Assembly: GCF_028389875.1 (NCBI RefSeq)
Contig: NC_084663.1
Span: 119,559,801-119,623,800 of the forward strand
Direction of reading: 5' to 3'
Length of the DNA: 64,000 nt
DNA from: Rhea pennata
Lineage: Eukaryota > Chordata > Aves > Rheiformes > Rheidae
Shown here: positions 1-11,124 of the stretch, in pieces
Position numbering within the stretch: position 1 is the first letter of the stretch
Layout: every line of letters begins with the position of its first letter
Made by a program: the position numbers and the translations under genes
The notes under the pieces: generated by a model
Databases searched by the model: none
What the model was told of the DNA's origin: nothing
Seen by the model: only the letters and a program-made list of their open reading frames with translations

Positions 1-934
1 GGCAGTAGCTGGCCAATACTGCCTGAAAACTCTGCAAGTAGCTCTGAGAGCACTGGGGATACTTTGGGGGCTTTCAGACATGTCCTTGCCAATCTAAACA
101 AAGATGATTGTTTTATCTGGATTTTCAAGTATTTAATTAAAAGGTGGTTCAGTAACACACTTACCACAATTTGAGCTGTACTGTGCACATGATGTAGCTA
201 GCAAGCATCTGTAGATGTATTTCTGGTTAATGCAGATATCAGTGAAAATCAAACTATTATTCTAATAGTCGGCATATAGGTGTGTGCCTGGCAAAACTTT
301 CCAAAATAGTGAGTGACTAACCTTTTCCAAGGTTTTTGTAGCCCTTCCATGAGTTTTTATTTTTTATTCTTTTTAGGAGATACAGACTTACAGTGCTTCT
401 TTCCCAAAACATCAGAAGGCTGATGATGCCATTGCTCAGGTCTCAAACATCAGTAATACAATCCTGTGCTTATAAACAGTCACCAAGATACCCATAATGC
501 GGGAGTCTGGCAAATAGGTTCCCATTGCACAGCACCGATTAACGCTCTACAAAACAGACATGTACAGAATTTGCTATAAAACCTGAAACCACACCCATTT
601 TGTCTGAAAAGAGACAAAAGAACAGCAGAAGAGAGGGATATAGTTGGAGGTCTGAGCTGTTTGGAGTCTCTGCAGTAAACACTGCCTGCTGTGGAGAGCC
701 ACTCATAAATGTCAGGGCTAATTCTCCAGACCAGTTCTTCAGCTGGTGTTGAAAAAAAAATGGAGTCACGCCATTAGGCACCAGATGTAGTTTAGGGGCC
801 CAGGGTGCAGTGTGGGAAGCCTCTGTATCTAGAACAGAAAGAAAACATTCTGCCCTTTGTAAACATGCAAGATGGATTGTAATGACAAATTAACAAGCTA
901 CCATACGCTCTGTTTTAAAGTGAGGAATAATGGA
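1..934. other. ERG downstream flank, no gene seen
   Basis: This stretch lies beyond the likely ERG polyadenylation site. I see no recognisable coding sequence, RNA gene or mobile element. It is AT-rich. Minus-strand AATAAA motifs also occur at 356-361 and 363-368, so a longer 3' UTR reaching into this stretch cannot be excluded. The 80-codon minus-strand frame at 539-781 has no recognisable domain and looks like chance. Confidence 0.6.
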
Positions 935-951
935 AGTTATTCATTATTCAT

Positions 952-957
952 TTTATT
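952..957 (-). terminator. ERG: Likely distal ERG polyadenylation signal (AATAAA)
   Basis: The plus strand reads tttatt here, which is AATAAA on the transcript strand. The context (ACTGTAT, a TTATTA stretch, then AAATAAA) resembles what I remember of the end of the human ERG mRNA. That makes this the best candidate for the final poly(A) signal, with cleavage expected roughly 10-30 bases to the left. No transcript data are available here, so the choice among several AATAAA motifs is an inference. Confidence 0.55.
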
Positions 958-1468
958 TACTAATAAGGATACAGTATGTACTAATAGCAAGGGGGCATGG
1001 TAATTGAACATATGCTTCAGTATAAAGATGTCTCAGGCTGAAATAGTGTTATGTAATCTGAAGGCAATGAAAAAATAATTTCTGGGTAATGTTTCTTCCT
1101 TTGAGGCTTCCATTAGACTTCATTTTCACTCTTGGCCATAAAGTCATCTAAGAACTGGGCATGGTTGCAATCTCTGGGCAAAAGAAGCTCAGGCAAGGCA
1201 CTGTTAAGAAGAACTGCAAGTATTTTAGCAAAACTGTGTGGAAAAAGAAGATAAATAGCACCTGTCTACGTTAAACTCATTCTAAGCAGTGCTATTTGGT
1301 CCTACGTTTTCATTATTGCCAGATCTTACAAAACACAACAAACTTTAAAACAAAATGCTTAACATATTTTAACTTTGTTGGAAGAAGGTCTGATAGGCAT
1401 GTTAGGTACTAAAAATGCAAATGCAAACTACAGTGTCAATCTGAATTGCCATGCTAGGCCAAGCTTAT

Positions 1469-1474
1469 TTTATT
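1469..1474 (-). terminator. ERG: Possible proximal polyadenylation signal in the ERG 3' UTR
   Basis: The transcript strand reads GTAATAAAATAAGC here, containing AATAAA. The surrounding bases appear conserved with the human 3' UTR as I remember it. Use of this site would give a 3' UTR of about 1.4 kb that still keeps the miR-30 and miR-145 sites. Whether it is used cannot be told from sequence. Confidence 0.35.
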
Positions 1475-1512
1475 ACATACATTCTGCATTCTAAGTACTA
1501 ATACGTTCATAA

Positions 1513-1520
1513 TGTAAACA
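1513..1520 (-). promoter_or_regulatory. miR-30 family 8-mer seed site
   Basis: The transcript strand reads TGTTTACA, the full 8-mer match to the miR-30 seed. It sits inside the apparently conserved 3' UTR block. From memory the human ERG 3' UTR has the same word in the same context, and miR-30 repression of ERG has been reported. The match is seen directly; function here is inferred. Confidence 0.6.
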
Positions 1521-1854
1521 TTAAGCATACAGAGTTAAAATTCAAGGCCACAATATTTTTGATTGTCCCTTTTTTGTGTCTTTGGTTGGCCGAGATCAAC
1601 TCGTAGTGTATAAATGCATAAGTTATATAATAATTATATAAAAAGGAAAAAATAACATTGACTTGTATACTTCATTCTGACAAACGCACAGCGTTCGCGA
1701 CTCAATAAAGAAAAACTGGCGCCCGCCTAGCAAAAATACTTAGACGATTTCTGATTTTGGCAGTCAAGGGTTGTCTCTTACCTTAACCAATAGAAAACAA
1801 ACTCCCTTAATAATGATGAGGTTCTAACTGGTAATTTTTAAATATCAAACACAA

Positions 1855-1862
1855 TTCCAGTT
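1855..1862 (-). promoter_or_regulatory. miR-145 8-mer seed site
   Basis: The transcript strand reads AACTGGAA, an 8-mer match to the miR-145 seed. ERG is a reported miR-145 target in human cells. The match is direct; conservation of this exact site was not checked. Confidence 0.5.
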
Positions 1863-2879
1863 TCACTTTTTTTGTTTTTCAAGAGATGCATATTCTGATT
1901 TCTGAATTTTTCTGTTTTTCCTTTTTTCCACTTTTTTTATTACTATAAAATCAAGTCTGTTCCTCCTGTAATACTGGGAATGGTATAATACTGAGCAAAA
2001 TGTTTCACAAGTCCAAACAAGTATTTCTTCATAGTCCCAACAATGCTAAGTTTTCAGTCTCTTCAGTCTCTACTAGTAAAGAAGTTCCTTTTCTCCCATT
2101 CTAACCACCTTCATCCTTCTCTTTTTCCTTTCTGCTTCATCTATCAGGTGCAGGCCTTTGATCTACAATCACGCACTTGCCCTTCAGCACATTCTCATTT
2201 CCAATGTTTGGCTCAGGGTTCTGATAATACTGTCAAGGAATCTTAAGAGTTTGGGTTGTCTTCACAGTTTGAGTAGCTGATAACTCTCCAATGAATGGAA
2301 CACATTTGATTTTAACCAAAACAATGCCTTTTATATTCGAAATCAGCTTCCGTGCTAAACCAGTCTCTTTTGTTGATATGTTTCTATTTTTTAAATACAG
2401 GTAGGGTTTTTTTTTCCTTTTTTTCCCTCTTTTGTAATGATTGTTATATTGTATGTTAGGTCACTATAGACTTATCCTTATATTGCTGTAGTATAGTCCC
2501 AGTTTTGCATTAGCAAGATATCAAACTTTACACATAAGCTTATCAACTTTTTAAGACCACTAGCTTTCGTAGGTTTTCCTTACCATTTCATGCTTTTACC
2601 TACAATAGTCTATTGTTTTTTGGTCCACAGAGTCGACACCCATATACATTACATTTTAGTATCTTTATACTTCTGAAATATCTCCTTTAAATCCACACTA
2701 CAAAGAGTCTTTTTGACATCTTTTTTTTAACTTGTTTTTTCCCAGCCAAACCTTCACTTGTCTCTTTAGGCACTTTAAAGTCGTGTACTCCAATAGAGTT
2801 CATTGCAATTCATTGGGGACTGTATCCCTCTGAGAAGTCTCTTTGTTTGCTTTTTCTGGCATTCTTTTTTTCCCCCCAC

Positions 2880-3400
2880 TTAGTAGTAGGTGCCAAGATG
2901 AGAAGGCATGTGAGCAGCTGGCAGCCTGGTATTGGGGTAGATACCTCCAGTTGGTGAATTCCAGTATGGATTAGGGGCAGCGAAAAAGCTGGACGAGGTT
3001 ACAGGCAAGGCAGGGGGATGGGGAGCTACAAAGTTCATCTTCTGAGGGTGTGTGTGATAGGAGCTCATGTAGGGGAGGTCTGATGGGTATTTGTACATGG
3101 ATGATTCTGGAGGGTGAGGCTGGAGGGCCTGAGCAATTCCATGGAAGTCAAATTTGTAGGCGTAGCGCTTACCGTGGACTTTAGTCATAATATTTTTATC
3201 ATAGTAATAGCGCAGCGCTCGGCTGAGTTTGTCATAGTTCATGTTAGGCTTGCTTTTCCGTTCCCCCCAGCGCCGAGCCACCTCGTCGGGGTCGGTCATC
3301 TTGAACTCCCCGTTGGTGCCCTCCCAGGTGATGCAATTGGAGTTGGAGCTGTCCGAGAGGAGCTCCAGCAGGAACTGCCATAGCTGTATCTGTCCGCTCC
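2880..3400 (-). CDS. ERG: ERG exon 11 (terminal coding exon): ETS domain and C-terminal tail
   Basis: This exon encodes residues 307-479 (479-aa numbering) and the TAA stop at 2882-2880. The acceptor is a pyrimidine-rich tract ending CGCAG before position 3400, and the first two bases complete a Gly codon begun in exon 10. Residues about 311-391 form the winged helix-turn-helix ETS domain that binds GGAA/T core sites in DNA. Visible landmarks are the helix 1 motif [11 protein letters not shown], the WEGTNGEF strand, the recognition helix with Arg367 and Arg370 in LSRALRYYY, and the KRYAYKFDF wing. The tail, rich in Pro, Tyr and Ser and ending SHLGTYY, is the C-terminal activation region. [20 protein letters not shown] identifies ERG rather than its paralogue FLI1, which differs there. 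Position 328 is Asn (SNSNCITW), where I recall Ser in human ERG. The shorter frame starting at Met341 is the same exon, not a separate gene. Confidence 0.99.
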
Positions 3401-6227
3401 CTGCGGGGGAAAGGAAACAGAAATGTCGGGATTAGTGACCAACAATGTTAACACATCAGTTCTTCCAGGCTCTCACATAGGACCCTGCTAGGAAATGTTG
3501 CAATATTGCTTCCTGCTTCTTACTCTGACTAGTGCCTTTTCTCCTAGCCTCGTCTCATGAAATCCTGAAGGGCAGAGATAATGGTAATGTGTCATGTATT
3601 CCCCAATTTGAGTGGCAGAATGCCATTTCACGGAGATTTAATAGTTACCTAATGTCACTCATTGTAGACAATTGATGGGGAAATAATACAGTGCTCATTT
3701 AGGAAACTAATCTCTGAAGTTCAGGACAAACAGCTTTCACTTGCGTAACATTTTGCTTGTTCTCACAGCATTATGTTGCAACTAAATGTTCTCTGCTATG
3801 GAATAAATCTATACAAAATGGAGAAGTTTAGAGAAAGCTGGAGCTGTGCCAAACCATATCACCCTTTTGCAGCATTTGGGGAAATGTAGAACGGAAACTT
3901 ATTAGCTTGCTGTTGCACTGCATACAAGTATAAGGCAAAACATTTGCAAGAACAGTGAAAAGGTCCATAAAATACATTCTTGTTATTGTTCTGTGTCAAC
4001 CAAAAGTTTAAATGACTACTGAAGTTAAGACTGAAAATGCTGTTACTGGATTATTTTTTCTCCCCTCTCTGCCAATTTCATCTTAGAAAAAAAAAAACAA
4101 TTAGGCTGCTGTCAACTTTGTAGAAGTGTTCTGCCCAGCATTACAGGAATAAAATTTGACCATTTTAGGCAATAGACAGTAGATCCAGAAGGGCCTTGCC
4201 ACTGATACTCATGTAAAAAGCTTAGCATTTCTTAATAAAGCAGCACTGAAATGATGCAAAATACAGCTGAAGCAGCTTGCAAGGCAATCTGTTTCACAAG
4301 CACAATGTCAGCAGAATTTGCCAACCAGCTTGTATGTGCTAACTTCTAAGTACATCTCTGACAAGAAATTGGATTTTTTTAACAGATATGTGGGTATAAT
4401 AAACAAGTCTTTCTTTAGAAAGCTTATAACGGTGAATTATAATATCAAGCTAGTGCAGCATCTGAAATCCATTAGCAGTTTATACTTCAGTGCAACTGAA
4501 ACCTCTGCTTGTTTAAATTGTATTTATTCAAACTCTTCTTAATGAATTTCTTCTGTTCCATTAACATGCATTAAATAAACAAACAAACAAAAGAATCCAC
4601 GGTATGAGCAAGGCATGCAAGTTTTAATACACGAAACATAACAAGAGGATTAGCCTTTGAAAAATCAATAAACAGTTCAGCACTGGACAAAACACAAATT
4701 TTTGAATAAGCAGTCCAACATATGTTCTAACATAAACACTTGCCTTCCAAATGTAATATATAGTCCTATGAAAATAAATGGTTGCTGTCAATTTCCTTTT
4801 AATGAGAGAGTAATTCTACCAATTTATAAACACACAAAACATGTTAAAGTACAGGAATGATGGCGTATAGAAATTCCATACCCAAATGTTCAACACAGAT
4901 CCCAATCCAGATCATTTTAGTGTTTTTGACAATAATGAAGGCACAAGGCTACCAAATGGACACTTGAAAAAACTGTAAAAACCTGGGACTTGTGAGCAAA
5001 TTAAAGTGTGCTAGGCTCTCACTTCCAATTACCATCAGTGGCACCTGGAAACCACTTCCATTAACTGTTCTCACTCTCAATATTTATTTAACTGCTTTGC
5101 TATGCAATGCAAAACTGTTTGAAAATTAAACTAATCTTGGACGGTGTTTGATGTCATTTGGGTTAAAGCAAAATGAAATGGAGTGGTATTTTGGCAATTC
5201 AAACCTGCAAAGGCCGTTAAGTTGTTGTTGTGAAACATTATTACTGGGGACTGGAGGGACCTATGGTATGTAACAAGGAACATCGTACCTTTCGGCAGTT
5301 AGGAGAATAGGAAGCGGCATGTACAATGTCAATCTATTACGATTTTGATTACAGTGGTGTACGGCCACAGTGTGTACTGCAGACTCAAAAGCAACACAGT
5401 GAAATCTGCACAGTTCACAATCACTGTTACTAACTGATCAGAAAGATTTCTTGTCTTCAGTTAAAATATGCTACAGACCACTGTCCAGAATGTGCCCAGT
5501 AGAGCAACTGTAATGGAGATGCCAGTTTATCAGCACTGTCTCGTTTCACTTGGAACTTTCACCTTCTTCTTAAAGTGGGAGAACATTTTTGAGATGTCTA
5601 ACTCAAAGATTTCTTTGCAAATAGATTCTGTTTCTCTCTAACTACTTTTGCTAATTTTGGTTATTTATCTAAAAATGATTGTATTTGTCAGGTTCAGGAC
5701 GGCATTGTATTGTGGGTTAACAGAGTCCGGGACATGTGAAAGAGGACCAGTAGCAGACCCATGGCTTTCTGCAGGCCAGATGGGGTGTGTTACAGCTCTT
5801 CAGAAAGCACCAGATGATTGTGTCTAGGCAACTTAAGTAAACTCTATCAATACAGTTACTGGAATCTAATGGGCTATTTGACTGACTGCATATAACTATC
5901 TACTTTAGGATGAGATATATCATGCTCTATCGAGAGCTATACTAACTGCATCTCCAATGCATACCATGGCAGCTAAGACATCTAGCTCATACGTAGACAC
6001 CTGTGTATAGATAACTGAACTTACATGTCTTAATCTGGGAGCTCTGTCCCACTCTTGTGTAACTTAGAAACCAAATCCTGCAACACACTGGGTATCATCA
6101 GTCCCACTGGCTCATACTGAAGAGCGGTGAGAATGGTTGCATCACCTGCAGTGTCTGGCATTAAACCTGGAGCAGGGGTACTGTCAGAGAAGAAAAGTCT
6201 CCTAAATCAGCAAAAAACCCTGCTCAC
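3401..6227 (-). other. ERG: ERG intron 10
   Basis: This 2827 bp intron lies between exons 10 and 11, with donor GTGAGC at 6227-6222 and acceptor AG at 3402-3401. It is AT-rich with no recognisable second gene. It holds a short AAAC simple repeat (about 4575-4592). The 74-codon plus-strand frame at 4318-4542 shows no domain and looks like chance. Confidence 0.9.
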
Positions 6228-6275
6228 CTGGATTTGCAAGACGGCTGCTGGTTGGTCCAAGAATCTGATAAGGAT
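6228..6275 (-). CDS. ERG: ERG exon 10 (48 nt)
   Basis: This exon encodes DPYQILGPTSSRLANP, residues 291-306, directly ahead of the ETS domain. The acceptor is TTTTGTAG and the donor is CCAG followed by GTGAGC. It is a multiple of three and begins and ends after the first base of a codon, so skipping it would keep the frame. The peptide matches human ERG as I remember it. It belongs to the inter-domain linker; ERG regions flanking the ETS domain are known to inhibit DNA binding in cis, so it may add to autoinhibition (inference). Confidence 0.98.
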
Positions 6276-8153
6276 CTACAAAATTTTGAAAGTAAGATTT
6301 AAAGCGATGTAACAATATCATCAAATATTTTAACATCATCAAATATTTTAAACATATCTAGCTGTTTTTGTCATTTTTGGACTAATAAATTAGCATTGTT
6401 TGAGAAAGACACCACGACGCTCTTCGCACAGCTGGTAGGTGCACACATGTTGATGCAAGCTGGGTCTGGCTGAGAGTCCTATGAGCTACAGCATCTGCTC
6501 TTTGAGCTCCCTGCCTAGCCTTGCCCTTGCAGCTGACTCAGAGATGAAGATGCAGGTATGGAGAAGGAAGAGCATCTGGCACAGCACCACTAATCCAACC
6601 CAAGGAAAGGGGATGAGTTTGGAAAGTCCCTGAAGCTTTTAACAGAAAAAGGCGTTGCTCATCTTCTACCCTTTCTTATCTAATTTCCTGGCAGGTAAGC
6701 CCCTCATTTATCAAGGGACTCTTTGAAATAGCAGCAGAGGGTGGCATAGGGAAGGGCTGCTGAACAAGGAAATGGCAGGAGCTGGAGTGGAGGCGAAATA
6801 TTGTAAGCGGCAGTAGGGATTTTTTTTTTCCTTCTTTGTAATTGGAGTCCAGTAAGGGATTCCCTGTATTAACACCTTGCAACTAGGGTTTTCAGAAGAG
6901 TTTATTTCAGTTACACAAATCCCAGAGCATCTCAATGCTTTCCTCATGGGATTCCCTCTGGCAATGAACAATTTTTTAGCCTGAATTAAAATTCAACAGG
7001 AAAAAGAAAAGATTGTGACATAAGTATGGAAGCCAAAGCAACGGGACACAAGCATGGCCCAGAGCCCCTCACCGAACAACCCTGTCACTGGGCTGCCTCC
7101 TCTCCAGCTGCTCTCAAACAGCTGCCAGTTTTACAGCCAAGGAGATAATCAGGTTACATTCCTTATATATTTAAATAATCCATGCAACTCACACACAGCT
7201 ACTAAATGATCCTAAGGACATACATAAATCACCAATATATTTATCGAAAGCCTCTCATGGTTGGGAGGCCAGATTAGATAAAATGAAGAAATGCTATTTG
7301 GGCAAACAGCAGTATAAAATTTCCCAAACAGTACACATATAAGTAGTTCAAGTTAATGAGATGTAACGTGCACCGTCTTATTTAGCTATAACAAAACCAA
7401 GAATAATGATTTGAAATCTATGTGAGAAGAACGAGCTCAGAATCTTCTGAGCTAAAAATCTCCTTCAAATCTCCTTCCTTTCCTATGCTTACCTTTTTTG
7501 CTGTTAGCAAAGTCATCGCTGTCTCAAAATCTCTGGAGTGCTTCCTAGCTACTTTTCCAAGACACAAGATAATTTCCTAATAATGGTTTAGGTCCTACCC
7601 CACGGATTAACTGCTGTGAAACCAGAAAATGCACTCATCTTTCAAAAACACTAGCCTTTAATCCAACAAACCTGTACTTTCTCCTCACAGTTTCCCAACA
7701 CATTGGGAACCCTTCTAATTTTCCTCTTATACTTCAGGAGTCCAAGATATAAAATTCAAACAGGTGGGATGTAATCCATTGTCATCTCTTTGTTCATGCA
7801 AACGTTTCAACTACTAGTATTTCAACTACTGTGGAGTATACGATCCTTTGGCATACTTCTACTTTTGCAAATCTAAACTGTACATAAGTACTTTGTTTAA
7901 TAGCATTATCACTCTGTGAGGTTGTCATTGCCATTAAAGATTACTAAAAGTAAATTCCAATGGCCACAGGAGCCTTGTTCTGGGATCCAGCTATACAGTC
8001 AACTCATATGCATGTCTGGGGATTTCTTGATCCCAATGGGAGATATCATACATGGTCTGAATCAGATCTTGCAACTCACTTCCAGTTAGTAGGTGACAGT
8101 TGTCTTTCTGATCATGTTCAATAAAGGCATAACTTAAAAAAAAAGACACCCAC
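6276..8153 (-). other. ERG: ERG intron 9
   Basis: This 1878 bp intron has donor GTGGGT (8153-8148) and acceptor AG (6277-6276). Apart from the 18 bp tandem duplication near its 3' end it holds nothing recognisable. The overlapping minus-strand frames at 6676-6971 have no domain features. Confidence 0.9.
6317..6351. repeat. 18 bp tandem duplication near the exon 10 acceptor
   Basis: The word ATCATCAAATATTTTAA occurs at 6317-6333 and again at 6335-6351 with one base between, so it is a perfect two-copy tandem of period 18. On the gene strand it lies about 42-76 bases before exon 10, close to or upstream of the usual branch-point zone. It may be a recent slippage event. Confidence 0.85.
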
Positions 8154-8210
8154 CTAATTGAGGACGCTGGTCTTCTGTTTTGGGCACTGTTGAGGATGAT
8201 GGCTGAGCAG
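8154..8210 (-). CDS. ERG: ERG exon 9 (57 nt)
   Basis: This exon encodes AAQPSSSTVPKTEDQRPQL, residues 272-290, part of the unstructured linker between the PNT and ETS domains. The acceptor is CATTTTCAG, and the donor is TTAG followed by GTGGGT. Relative to the human peptide I recall, one Pro is Ser (PSSS versus PSPS). The Ser/Thr-rich composition suggests a flexible segment open to phosphorylation (inference). It is frame-neutral if skipped. Confidence 0.98.
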   Translation of the reverse strand: MLSHHPQQCPKQKTSVLN

Positions 8211-8571
8211 CTGAAAATGAAAAAAATCAATGCAGTTATTTTTCCAGTTTGGAAGTTGGTTACCAAAGCTGTTATAGACTACAGGCCTGGCACTCCTGAT
8301 GCTCATCACTCAGTGATGGTCAGAATAGAACTTAGGTTTATAAGACTACATGGTCATGGATGTGATGAAGTTGTCTCTGATGAGAATGGGTCCAAGTTCA
8401 TCCAACAACTACACCCAGCATTGCATGTACGCAGCTAACAGACCTTCCAGGCACAGGTAACAATCCTCCGAAACTGAGAGTCGAGGTAGCTTCTCTCAAT
8501 TCAGTTCAGTCCACCTGGGTTGGACTGAATAGGCACTGGGCCCATAGGCTAGATCTAAGCAGACTCTTTAC
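8211..8571 (-). other. ERG: ERG intron 8 (short, 361 bp)
   Basis: This is the shortest intron in the window, with donor GTAAAG (8571-8566) and acceptor CAG at 8213-8211. The 82-codon plus-strand frame at 8190-8438 overlaps exon 9 in antisense and has no features of a gene. Nothing else is seen. Confidence 0.9.
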
Positions 8572-8640
8572 CTTTTGACTGAGGAGTGGGGTGGCTGTGA
8601 CTTGTCCATGCTGATCTCCTGGCTTGCTCATAAGGCAAAT
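8572..8640 (-). CDS. ERG: ERG exon 8 (69 nt)
   Basis: This exon encodes residues 249-271 of the linker. The peptide begins DLPYEQARRSAWTSHSH and ends PTPQSK. The acceptor is CTTCACAG and the donor is AAAAG followed by GTAAAG. Against the human sequence as I recall it, there are changes at a Pro-Pro pair (here Gln-Ala) and at two Gly (here Ser). It is 69 nt and symmetric in phase, so it could be skipped without a frameshift. Confidence 0.98.
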
Positions 8641-11040
8641 CTGTGAAGAAAAAAATACATTGCTTCATGCATATATGGCATAAAGCATCACTGAAACTGG
8701 AAGGATACTCCTTGTCAAACCTGTTATCACAGTGTCTAAAAATAATAGTGCCATAGTGCCCTGACTGACCTATTCCCCTTTAGCTTACTCTGTGTATCCC
8801 CTCCTGCTCTCTCAACCATGTCCTCAGGTGTCATTTACTGTCACCTCAATCTAAACTAAAGAGAGGACCCTATCTAAATCTGTACACCTCATTAGGTGCC
8901 CTGTCTTGCTCTTTGGAGGTGCCTACTCTTGTTGGATGTCTGAAGTAGACTGAAGTAGCTGGCAGAAATACTCCAGAGTTATCTATCATTTCCAAGTGCT
9001 AATGGAACAAAAGCATTGCACATTGTGGATAATTTATGCTACTGCTTCCAGGGAAAGTCTCCCTGGAGGTAAGAGCGCAGATTAAGCATAAACCATATAA
9101 TATTTCCTCCCAATTTCAGTAAGTAATAATATTTTAAGAAGATAAGAATTTAGTTCATTTATTATGCCATTCTTTTCTAGATTGTTGGTGCATCCCTTGA
9201 CATTAATCAAAGCATATAGGTTGTGTTTAAGAGTTCATTTTTATGTTACCAGCTCGTAGGCAGATCTATATGAGACAACACAGTCTTTTTACTGTCTGTT
9301 GGATATTTCACTAAATCAGTATTGTAAATTCTTTGCGCTCACACCAGCTCTCACTGCCTGCATGTACCTCTGTTATAGTCTTTCTTTGACATTATTCTTC
9401 ACATCTGCACACGCTGTATTCCTCAGATGTACCCTCTGCTCTAATTCTCATCCTGCGGAATCCAATTCTTTTTAGATAATTGGTTGCTGCATTTGACCAT
9501 TCCCACTTGTTTCTTTTCTACTAGTCCTTTCAAATTATTCTTCTTCCTTCACCTTCATCCCTCACCAGAGTAGACTACTTACAGATCTCTAGAAACATAA
9601 ACACCTCAGCAGTGAACATGCTTCAGTGTTCAACTATGGTAAGAAAATTTTGTATTCTCTAAGCCTGCTTTTCCCCTAGACTTTTTAATTCCTATCTTTC
9701 TCCCCAAAAGTGGATAGTTTTTTCCTGCTCCATTTATTTAATTGATTCTTTCTGTTTTTGGGGACAAGTGCCTTAATCTTATGTATCTAAAATTTCATTT
9801 GCCTTTGTTTTTCATTTACTCATTCTCTCTATTTCAGGTAAATGTTTTAGCATATAAAAATGTAGAAAATAAAGAATAAAGATTGCTTTGTAAAGACTAT
9901 GAAGCAAATTCAAAAGTTTGGTTTACCTGTTGAAATCTTTTGCAGTTGCTTGTGCTTTTCTGTGACTAGTTTTAACACATTAGCTACTATTGCTGCCAAG
10001 ATAGACTTATCAAGCCTGCCCTGTGATCTCAGGAAGACAGCAGTATACACCTGGTGGAATTAAATCAGTGCAGGCACTTGTCAATGACACTTTCTTGACA
10101 GTGTTTGTGCTTTACTTTAGAAATGGTGTTTGGAAATTAAATAAGGGACAAGTACAGAACCAGTCACAGACTGGATGTGTGCATGACATGTATCTCTGCC
10201 CATTTTCAGACATTATAAGTAGGAGTATGGAATGGAAACAAATTGTAATGTGAAATTCACAACTAAATTGCCTTTAATTTATTTAGTCTGTTTGGCTTGA
10301 AGAGCAAACTGGCACTACCACCGCTGTCATCTACTGGATTTTACACTTCAAAAACTTTTCTTTTGCTGAGATACGCATTTTATCTTAGTATCACATTTAA
10401 ATAACTGGTGTCCTTTTCATCCCTGATTTTTTTCCAGAGCCTTCTCTTTCAGAAACTTGGAGAAAATAACATGAATGGCACTAATGCTCATTTCTGAGCA
10501 GAATATTTGCATGCAGTAATTTATTGGGTGAATCGTTGTGACATGCAGATGTCCTGACCAGGCTGAGATCAACATATGCCATTAATTCACGCAGTTAGAG
10601 ACTCACTGGCCCCAGTTCTGAAGACTTTGTCATCTAGCAAGAAAATCCAGAAGGACTTTGGCCACATTTCCAGAGGTGTCCAAGTTCTGTCTATACAGGG
10701 GGGCAGGATTCAGTCATGGGGTGGATTGCAAGACAGCTCTTCTCTCAACCCTGAGTTTCAGACAGCCTCATGCCTTTCTAAACCAGCCTAGGTGCTGCAG
10801 TACCCTGAAGCCTTCTGGAAGGCCAGCACACCTCCTGTCCATCCCTGCCTTGCCTGTCCAGATCTCTGCCCTCATGGTGGGCAAGGCAAATAGGAAGCAT
10901 TGGTGATATTAGGAATATATTTTCTTGTTTCCAGTCCTTCAATTTTCTACCTAGAAAGGCTACAAAGAGGGACAAATAGGGAAAAGGAATCACTTAGTAG
11001 ATATGCGCTTAGCAGATACCGTGCTATGCAGCTTTTGTCT

Positions 11041-11124
11041 TTACTCTTCTCCTCTCCACCTCTCTCCTCTCCTTTCCTCTCCTTTCCTTACCACCCCACT
11101 CCACTCCACTCCACCTTTTTCTTA
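11041..11124. repeat. Pyrimidine-rich simple-sequence tract with CCACT repeat
   Basis: The plus strand is almost all C and T for about 80 bases, with TCTCC/TTTCC-type repeats passing into a short CCACT pentamer array (about 11095-11113). Such homopurine/homopyrimidine tracts can form triplex DNA and are prone to slippage. On the transcript strand it is a purine-rich run deep inside an intron. Confidence 0.85.

Larger units (their letters stand above)
935..2879 (-). other. ERG: ERG 3' untranslated region
   Basis: This is the stretch after the ERG stop codon on the minus strand, about 1.9 kb if the signal at 952-957 is used. It is AT-rich with many T/A homopolymers. The part from about 1440 to 1730, read on the minus strand, closely matches my memory of the human ERG 3' UTR, including the words CTTGGCCTAGCATGGC and GTTGATCTCGGCC. 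That supports continuous 3' UTR at least to about 1440. It carries seed matches for miR-30 and miR-145, listed separately. The right border is certain (stop codon); the left border is inferred. Confidence 0.75.

Noticed and set aside
3114..3435. Plus-strand frames antisense to the ERG terminal exon
   Set aside because: They are the shadow of the conserved ERG coding sequence in antisense frames. There is no independent evidence for an antisense gene.
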